Source of the DNA: Desulfobacteraceae bacterium
GTDB taxonomy: Bacteria; Desulfobacterota; DSM-4660; Desulfatiglandales; Desulfatiglandaceae
Length of the DNA stretch: 5,828 nt
Direction of reading: 5' to 3'
Assembly: GCA_011042035.1 (NCBI GenBank)
Contig: DQZA01000101.1
Location: forward strand, 1-5,828
Positions 1 to 5,828 of this stretch are shown piece after piece (position 1 is the stretch's first letter; every line of letters starts with the position of its first letter). A program made the translations under genes and the position numbers. The notes beneath the pieces were generated by a model. That model was given only the letters and a program-made list of their open reading frames with translations. It was not told where the DNA came from and made no database searches.

Positions 1-631
1 GCTTCGCCAGGCTCAAGTCAACAACGTCACCCTCCTTCATCAGGACATCCTGAGGTTCGACTTCAAGGACCTAAAGGACATATTTCATAATAAAATCATT
101 GTATTGGGTAATCTCCCTTATAATATTTCCTCGCCCCTCGTAGCAAAGCTAGTGGAAAACCATCATTGCATGGACCGGGCGATACTTATGTTTCAACAGG
201 AATTTGCCCAAAGGCTCATATCACCGCCGGGGATCAAGTCCTATGGCGCCATCACGGTGATGGTTCGGTACAGAGCTGCAGCAAAGAAGTTATTCAAGGT
301 GTCAAGTGGCTCTTTTTATCCCAGGCCAAAGGTGGAATCAATGGTAGTTGAGTTGGACTTTAACAACCCATGGCATCGTCGTCCCGTTAGTGACAAGGAT
401 TTGAAACAGGTGGTAAAACCAGCTTTTTTGCACAGGCGGAAGACCCTCGTAAACGCGTTGCTTGGAGCTGCGCAGCGGTGGAAAAAGGAAACCATCCTTC
501 AGGCCTTACGCCAATGTGGCATCGAACCCGAAAGAAGGGCTGAAACCCTATCCCCTGACGAATTCATATGCCTTGCCCAGGCCCTTCCGTTGACAGAGGG
601 CAACCGAGGTGTTAATTTGAAGAAATTTTGA
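1..631 (+). CDS. rsmA: 16S rRNA (adenine(1518)-N(6)/adenine(1519)-N(6))-dimethyltransferase RsmA, 5'-truncated by window edge
   Basis: Dimethylates two adjacent adenines in the 3'-terminal hairpin of 16S rRNA, using S-adenosylmethionine, during late small-subunit assembly in the cytoplasm. The frame is open from base 2 to the TGA at 629-631, giving 209 visible codons. Family members are usually 260-290 residues, so roughly 60-80 N-terminal residues, including the glycine-rich SAM-binding motif I, lie upstream. Visible in order: the acidic motif HQDILRF, the catalytic motif NLPYNI (about 107-124), a QQEFAQRL helix, the family signature FYPRPKVES, and the C-terminal helical-domain motif FLHRRKTLVNALLG. 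A TTG at 104 is not the start, because it falls just before the catalytic motif and coding sequence continues upstream of it. The product is a SAM consumer lying in the same orientation as metK and ahcY. The identification is firm; only the start is missing. Confidence 0.95.
   Translation, partial: LRQAQVNNVTLLHQDILRFDFKDLKDIFHNKIIVLGNLPYNISSPLVAKLVENHHCMDRAILMFQQEFAQRLISPPGIKSYGAITVMVRYRAAAKKLFKVSSGSFYPRPKVESMVVELDFNNPWHRRPVSDKDLKQVVKPAFLHRRKTLVNALLGAAQRWKKETILQALRQCGIEPERRAETLSPDEFICLAQALPLTEGNRGVNLKKF
590..618 (+). promoter_or_regulatory. Candidate sigma-70 promoter inside the 3' end of rsmA
   Basis: A perfect TTGACA at 590-595 is followed by a 17-base spacer and TAATTT at 613-618. The -10 box matches only three of six consensus positions, but these are the most conserved ones (T, A and the final T). 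Transcription would start near 625, about 35 bases before the kinase ATG, and could drive the kinase-panC-metK-ahcY genes independently of rsmA. Because the boxes lie in rsmA coding sequence, chance resemblance is quite possible. Confidence 0.35.
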
Positions 632-659
632 CAGGGACATCAACACCGAGAAAGAGAAC

Positions 660-1328
660 ATGACCAACAAGCACAATTTTTCATATATCGCGGTTGAAGG
701 TCCTCTGGGCGTGGGGAAAACCAGCCTAGCAGCGCTGCTCTCAGAGCGGCTCAATGGCGTGGCCATTCTAGAAGAAACCCAAGACAATCCATTTCTTCCG
801 GATTTCTACAAGGATCCACAGAAATTCAGGTTTCAGACCCAGGTATTTTTTCTATTGAGAAGATTCCAGCATTGCAATGAGATCATCCAAAAAAATCTCT
901 TCAAAAAGGTGGTTATTGCAGACTACCTTTTTCAAAAAGATAGGCTCTTTGCAGAGGTGAACCTGGATGAGAACGAGTTCTGGCTATATGACCAGATCTT
1001 CCGTCTTCTCGAACAACGGGTGGTACACCCAGACCTTGTGATTTTCCTCCAGGCCCGCACGGAAGTGCTCATGGAAAGGATAAAGAAACGTGGACGCAAA
1101 TATGAAAAGGGCCTCAGTTGGGAGTACCTCGATGCCATAAACCAGGCCTTCAACGAGTTTTTTTTCCATTACTCAGACTGCCCTCTTCTGGTGGTGGATG
1201 CCTCTGAAATTGATTTTGTCCACATACCAGAAGACCTGGATGACCTCATTAGGGAAATATCCGAGATGGGCGCCGGAACTCAGTATTATGTCCCACTGAG
1301 TTCCAGAGGGAAGAAGGGAAAGCGGTAA
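660..1328 (+). CDS. Deoxynucleoside kinase family protein (P-loop nucleoside salvage kinase)
   Basis: Probably phosphorylates deoxynucleosides to 5'-monophosphates with ATP in cytoplasmic salvage; the substrate cannot be read from the sequence. The 222 residues fit the 200-230 usual for the family. Visible are the Walker A loop GPLGVGKTS (14-22), the EETQDNPFL segment (38-46) where this family carries its catalytic acidic residue, an FQTQVFFLLRRF helix (58-69), a strand ending in IADYLF (86-91), a second hydrophobic strand LVIFLQA (126-132), and the arginine-rich lid ERIKKRGRKYE (139-149). Many characterised members have a D/E-R-S motif where this one reads ADY, so it belongs to a less studied bacterial branch. 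The ATG at 660 puts the P-loop at the usual distance from the N-terminus, though the ribosome site (AAAGAG) is weak and close. It starts 28 bases after rsmA and ends one base before panC, so translational coupling is likely. Confidence 0.82.
   Translation: MTNKHNFSYIAVEGPLGVGKTSLAALLSERLNGVAILEETQDNPFLPDFYKDPQKFRFQTQVFFLLRRFQHCNEIIQKNLFKKVVIADYLFQKDRLFAEVNLDENEFWLYDQIFRLLEQRVVHPDLVIFLQARTEVLMERIKKRGRKYEKGLSWEYLDAINQAFNEFFFHYSDCPLLVVDASEIDFVHIPEDLDDLIREISEMGAGTQYYVPLSSRGKKGKR
1314..1318 (+). promoter_or_regulatory. Ribosome binding site for panC, embedded in the kinase coding sequence
   Basis: AAGGG lies 11 bases before the panC ATG at 1330, within the purine-rich codons for the lysine/arginine-rich kinase C-terminus (GKKGKR). 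The only base between the kinase stop and the panC start is a single A, so panC initiation must use signals inside the upstream gene. The spacing is slightly long, consistent with help from ribosomes terminating on the kinase. Confidence 0.5.
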
Positions 1329-1329
1329 A

Positions 1330-2181
1330 ATGGACGTGATTGAAACAGTACGGGAAATGCAGGCAACGGCAGAGAGCTTGCGTCAGGGCGGCCAAACAAT
1401 TGCTCTGGTGCCCACAATGGGATATTTGCATGAGGCTCACCTGGAGTTAATGCGTGTGGGCAAAAGGCATGCAGACAAGCTGGTTATAAGCATATTTGTG
1501 AACCCAACCCAGTTTGGACCTTCTGAGGACTTTAACCGCTATCCCAGGGACCCCGAGGGAGACCTGGACAAGGCCAAGAGTGTGGGGGTGGATATAGTAT
1601 TCATGCCACCGGTGGAGGAGATGTACCCCCACGGTTTTCAAACCACCGTAAGCGTGAGCCAGTTGAGCCAACATCTTTGCGGTCTTTCAAGGCCGGGGCA
1701 TTTTGATGGCGTGGCAACGGTGGTATGTAAGCTATTCAATATCACCAAGCCCCATATTGCCATCTTTGGGCAAAAGGATTACCAGCAACTGTCCATCATC
1801 AGTAGAATGGTCATGGACTTGAACATGGATATCCAAATCATAGGTGTTCCCACGGTAAGGGAACCTGACGGGCTGGCCATGAGCTCACGCAATGCATACC
1901 TGTCCCAGGATCAAAGGCCATCGGCCCTTTGTTTAAAACAATCCCTGGATCTCGCCTCTAGGCTGGTTGAGGAGGGTCACCAAAAGGCGTCGGACATTAA
2001 AAAGGCCGTGGAGGACCTAATAAGAAGCCATCCCTATACAAAGATTGACTATGTTAGCATCTGTGATCCGGTGACACTCGAAGAGATAGATCACGTGGAG
2101 AAAAGCACTCTCCTCGCGCTGGCAGTTAAGGTTGGCCAGACTAGGTTAATCGATAATTGCATATTAGAGGTAAAAGAATAG
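1330..2181 (+). CDS. panC: Pantothenate synthetase (pantoate--beta-alanine ligase)
   Basis: Condenses pantoate with beta-alanine using ATP, through a pantoyl-adenylate, as the last step of pantothenate synthesis leading to coenzyme A; cytoplasmic. The 283 residues match the usual length. Visible are VPTMGYLHEAH (27-37) holding the nucleotide-binding HxGH-type motif, SIFVNPTQFGPSEDFNRYPR (54-73), RPGHFDGVATVV (121-132), the FGQKDYQQ motif (146-153), and MSSRNAYLS (184-192), corresponding to the KMSKS-like loop. One oddity: the first motif reads HEAH, with alanine at residue 36 where most members have glycine. The ATG at 1330 begins one base after the kinase stop and gives a normal N-terminus. 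No other pantothenate gene (panB, panD) is in the window. The function is certain at family level; the effect of the G-to-A change is unknown. Confidence 0.96.
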   Translation: MDVIETVREMQATAESLRQGGQTIALVPTMGYLHEAHLELMRVGKRHADKLVISIFVNPTQFGPSEDFNRYPRDPEGDLDKAKSVGVDIVFMPPVEEMYPHGFQTTVSVSQLSQHLCGLSRPGHFDGVATVVCKLFNITKPHIAIFGQKDYQQLSIISRMVMDLNMDIQIIGVPTVREPDGLAMSSRNAYLSQDQRPSALCLKQSLDLASRLVEEGHQKASDIKKAVEDLIRSHPYTKIDYVSICDPVTLEEIDHVEKSTLLALAVKVGQTRLIDNCILEVKE

Positions 2182-2215
2182 AGTACGAAATACATAACTG
2201 AAAGGAGAACGAGAT

Positions 2216-3379
2216 ATGAAATCAGCCAACTTCCTGTTTACATCAGAGTCTGTGACCGAGGGGCATCCGGACAAGATTGCAGACCAGATCTCGGATCACA
2301 TCCTTGATAGGATAATGGAACAGGACAAACATGCCAGGGTGGCCTGTGAAACCCTTGTAACAACGGGGATGGCCATTATAGCGGGGGAAATAACAACGAA
2401 TGCATATGTGGATATGCCCGATGTGGTAAGGGAAACCATAAAAGACATTGGTTACAACAACTCATCAATGGGTTTCGATTGGCAGACCTGTGCGGTGTTG
2501 ACAAGTATTGACAAACAGTCCCCTGACATTGCCATGGGGGTTAACGGCAGGGGCCTGTTCAAAGAACAGGGGGCTGGAGATCAGGGGCTAATGTTTGGAT
2601 ATGCCTGCACAGATACCCCTACCCTTATGCCTATGCCCATCTATCTCGCTCATGGCCTGACCCGCAGGCTGGCCCATGTGCGAAAGTCAGAAAAGTTTCC
2701 TTGGCTGAGGCCTGACGGAAAGAGCCAGGTCACGGTGGAATACGTGGACGGCAAACCCGTGAGGGTGCACACCGTTGTTATCGCCGCGCAACACGACCCG
2801 GATGTAAGCTACGACACCATCAGGGAAGCTATTATCGAAGAGGTGATTCGGAAGGTGATTCCCTCTGACATGCTCGATGACAAGACCCAATACTTTGTAA
2901 ACACCACGGGCCGATTCGTGGTTGGCGGGCCATTGGGAGATTGCGGCCTGACCGGTCGGAAGATCATAATGGATACATATGGCGGTTTTGGGTATCACGG
3001 TGGTGGCGCCTTTTCAGGTAAGGACCCCACAAAGGTTGATAGAAGCGCCTCTTACATGTGCCGTTACATCGCCAAGAATATCGTGGCCGCGGGTCTTGCA
3101 CAGAAATGCGAAATCCAGGTGGCCTATACCATCGGCCGCGCCGAGCCCGTCTCTGTCATGGTGGGTGCATACAGCACGGGTGTGGTCTCTAGCCAAGAGC
3201 TCACAAGGATCGTGCTAGAAAACCTTGATCTGCGGCCGGCAGCCATCATAGAGCGGCTGGACTTGCTCCGCCCGATCTACAGAAAAACTGCCAACTACGG
3301 GCACTTTGGAAGGGAACTACCCGAGTTTACGTGGGAGAAAACCGACCTGGTGGAAGATCTCAAGAGAGCCATAAAATAG
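2216..3379 (+). CDS. metK: S-adenosylmethionine synthetase (methionine adenosyltransferase)
   Basis: Makes S-adenosylmethionine from methionine and ATP, releasing phosphate and pyrophosphate; a cytoplasmic homo-oligomer. The 387 residues are standard. Visible are the N-terminal FTSESVTEGHPDK (8-20), with the histidine and aspartate that bind ATP and magnesium, the first family signature GAGDQGLMFGYA (119-130), PDGKSQVTVEY in the central domain, GRFVVGGPLGDCGLTGRK, and the second signature GGGAFSGKD (262-270) of the phosphate-binding loop. No key residue appears missing. Translation is supported by AAGGAG at 2202-2207, eight bases before the ATG. It lies 34 bases after panC and 25 before ahcY, so the donor-making and by-product-clearing enzymes of the methylation cycle are adjacent. 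The short upstream gap leaves no room for a SAM or SAH riboswitch. Confidence 0.98.
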   Translation: MKSANFLFTSESVTEGHPDKIADQISDHILDRIMEQDKHARVACETLVTTGMAIIAGEITTNAYVDMPDVVRETIKDIGYNNSSMGFDWQTCAVLTSIDKQSPDIAMGVNGRGLFKEQGAGDQGLMFGYACTDTPTLMPMPIYLAHGLTRRLAHVRKSEKFPWLRPDGKSQVTVEYVDGKPVRVHTVVIAAQHDPDVSYDTIREAIIEEVIRKVIPSDMLDDKTQYFVNTTGRFVVGGPLGDCGLTGRKIIMDTYGGFGYHGGGAFSGKDPTKVDRSASYMCRYIAKNIVAAGLAQKCEIQVAYTIGRAEPVSVMVGAYSTGVVSSQELTRIVLENLDLRPAAIIERLDLLRPIYRKTANYGHFGRELPEFTWEKTDLVEDLKRAIK

Positions 3380-3404
3380 CGTACCATAAAAAAGGAGCAG
3401 AGCT

Positions 3405-4730
<1,326 letters not shown>

Positions 4731-4971
4731 TTTTGTCCAGGGCAAGGCTCATAAGTCTCTGAATTCGGTTTCGTGTTAACAGGCAGGCCAGAAGTCCACC
4801 CCTGTACCCAGCTTTGATGAAACCACCGCACCACAATAACCAACGCCTTTTAGCTTGACTCAGTTTTTACTACCCATTAAGCTCATTGCGAATTGGGGCA
4901 TTGGCCTTCTGGCTTTTCACTTTAAGCCCCTTGTGAGTACGTGACAATAATATCAGCCTGATCTCACAGAA
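4731..4971. other. Intergenic region between ahcY and the binding-protein gene, no gene recognised
   Basis: This is the longest non-coding stretch. It holds the 3' arm of the hairpin over the ahcY stop, a weak promoter candidate (4855-4883), and a small GGGGC/GCCCC stem (4895-4899 with 4926-4930) around a 26-base loop without a T-run. No tRNA, recognisable small protein or known riboswitch was seen. A minus-strand open frame at 4586-4843 overlaps the ahcY end and has no recognisable protein character. The spacing and the change of function suggest that transcription of the methylation genes ends here and a new unit begins. Confidence 0.6.
4855..4883 (+). promoter_or_regulatory. Candidate sigma-70 promoter for the solute-binding protein gene
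   Basis: TTGACT at 4855-4860 (five of six consensus -35 bases) is separated by 17 bases from TAAGCT at 4878-4883, which keeps only the T, A and final T of the -10 consensus. The predicted start near 4890 would give a leader of about 80 bases before the ATG at 4972. The location in a gap upstream of an apparently new unit favours it, but the -10 is poor. Confidence 0.3.
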
Positions 4972-5828
4972 ATGACTATTAAGCGGCTACTGGTTATTAT
5001 CCCCACAGCTCTAATCCTGTTCCTTCTGCAATCCTACTTCTGGGTCCCAACCTATGAGGAACAAACAAAAGGCAATCCCCAGCGGCTTGTTCAGTATGTT
5101 ACAGCCTCCATTGGAGACGCTAGTCTTCTGAACCCAATTCTGTCTGCAGATTCGGCCAGCAGCCAAATCGAGTCACTCGTTTTTGATAGTCTAATAGATA
5201 GGGACGAAAACCTGCGATTTAGGGGAAGACTGGCCAAATCCTGGGAAATATACGAAGAGGCCTATTTTTATGTCAATAAGGACGCAGCCATTCCAAGGAT
5301 TGGCAATGCTGGGGCCCAGGAAATTGCATCATTGCTCATCAGTGGCAAGACGACTCCTGGGATCCCTGCGGCATTGCAGGACTCTTTGCGCCTCATCAAA
5401 AGAATCGAGATTTTACCTCCCCGCCAATTCAATACCATAACCTGGGTAAGGACGAAAGAAATAGATGTCACTGTAAAGGCCCCGCCTCGCATTAGGCTGG
5501 TGTTGAGCAAGGTGGACCAAGACCTGTTTAAAAATCTCACCCTCATTCTGGGTAAAGATTATTTTTCCTCCTTTGCCGGCTGGAAATATTTGGCAACAAA
5601 TCCTTCCATTGATCACGATGAACTAATCAAATTGTCACAAAGGCTTCTCCCATCCACGGAACACAACCCCATTATCGTATTCCACCTGAGACCGGGTGTT
5701 GTGTTCCACGATGGTCATCCTTTCACCGCCAGGGACGTAAAATTCACCTATGAGGCCATCATGGACCCCAAGAACCTTTCACCGCGTGTCTCAGACTATG
5801 AACCGGTCAGGGCAGTGCAAGTGCTTGA
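4972..5828 (+). CDS. Family-5 extracellular solute-binding protein of an ABC transporter (peptide/nickel type), 3'-truncated, with an atypical insert
   Basis: Probable periplasmic or membrane-anchored binding component of an ABC importer of the oligopeptide/nickel class; the ligand is unknown. The frame is open from the ATG to the window end, giving 285 codons of a family usually 500-600 residues long. Residues 6-25 are strongly hydrophobic after K4 and R5. No cysteine follows and no clear signal-peptidase site is visible, so it is not a typical lipoprotein and may keep its anchor. Family features are the early strand LVQYVTASIGDASLLNPIL (39-57), SLVFDSLIDRDENL (68-81), LAKSWEI (87-93), and the strong signature VFHLRPGVVFHDGHPFTARDVKFTYE (236-261, with FHDG and the T-A-x-D-V segment most diagnostic). 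Residues about 95-232 separate the last two blocks, normally only about ten residues apart, and I do not recognise them. The ribosome site is weak, but no other in-frame start exists between the upstream TAA (4948-4950) and this ATG. Confidence 0.82.
   Translation, partial: MTIKRLLVIIPTALILFLLQSYFWVPTYEEQTKGNPQRLVQYVTASIGDASLLNPILSADSASSQIESLVFDSLIDRDENLRFRGRLAKSWEIYEEAYFYVNKDAAIPRIGNAGAQEIASLLISGKTTPGIPAALQDSLRLIKRIEILPPRQFNTITWVRTKEIDVTVKAPPRIRLVLSKVDQDLFKNLTLILGKDYFSSFAGWKYLATNPSIDHDELIKLSQRLLPSTEHNPIIVFHLRPGVVFHDGHPFTARDVKFTYEAIMDPKNLSPRVSDYEPVRAVQVL

Noticed and set aside
104..631. TTG at 104 as the start of a short rsmA product
   Set aside because: The frame is open to the window edge with typical RsmA residues upstream, and the TTG lies immediately before the catalytic NLPYNI motif.
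628..633. A second TTGACA at the rsmA stop codon as a -35 box
   Set aside because: No acceptable -10 element is found at 16-18 bases downstream (the bases there read AAAGAG).
2182..2215. SAM or SAH riboswitch upstream of metK
   Set aside because: Only 34 bases separate panC and metK, mostly ribosome site; too short for any known class.
4787..4913. Inverted repeat GCCAGAAG (4787-4794) with CTTCTGGC (4906-4913) in the intergenic region
   Set aside because: Eight complementary bases 111 apart are expected by chance fairly often in a 240-base gap; no supporting pairs extend it beyond one wobble.
4895..4930. GGGGC/GCCCC stem as an intrinsic terminator
   Set aside because: Five pairs around a 26-base loop, mismatched on both sides, with no T-run following.

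Overview
The window reads as a compact stretch of bacterial chromosome with all genes on the + strand. Gene content, protein style and moderate base composition suggest a Desulfobacterota (former Deltaproteobacteria) or similar diderm anaerobe. This is inferred from the style of PanC, the deoxynucleoside kinase, the short archaeal/Thermotoga-like AhcY and the family-5 binding protein. No 16S or other decisive marker is present.

Positions 1-631 hold the 3' part of rsmA (ksgA), the SAM-dependent 16S rRNA dimethyladenosine transferase, cut by the window edge. A likely co-directional cluster follows: a deoxynucleoside-kinase-family protein (660-1328), panC (1330-2181), metK (2216-3379) and ahcY (3405-4730). 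Gaps are 28, 1, 34 and 25 bases. A perfect TTGACA box at the end of rsmA may start a transcript for the last four genes.

The biochemical thread is methyl-group metabolism. MetK makes S-adenosylmethionine, RsmA and other methyltransferases use it, and AhcY removes the S-adenosylhomocysteine they release. PanC feeds coenzyme A synthesis and the kinase probably salvages deoxynucleosides, so the cluster is general cofactor and nucleotide housekeeping.

A 241-base gap (4731-4971) holds a bulged hairpin spanning the ahcY stop codon, a weak promoter candidate and no recognisable gene. From 4972 to the end runs the 5' part of a family-5 (peptide/nickel type) ABC solute-binding protein. It has an N-terminal hydrophobic segment but no lipobox cysteine. 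About 140 unrecognised residues are inserted between two motifs that are normally almost adjacent, which is the least explained item here.

No mobile element, CRISPR array, tRNA, rRNA or defence system was seen. Most of the window is ordinary housekeeping, and I do not see a convincing new system beyond the unusual binding protein.
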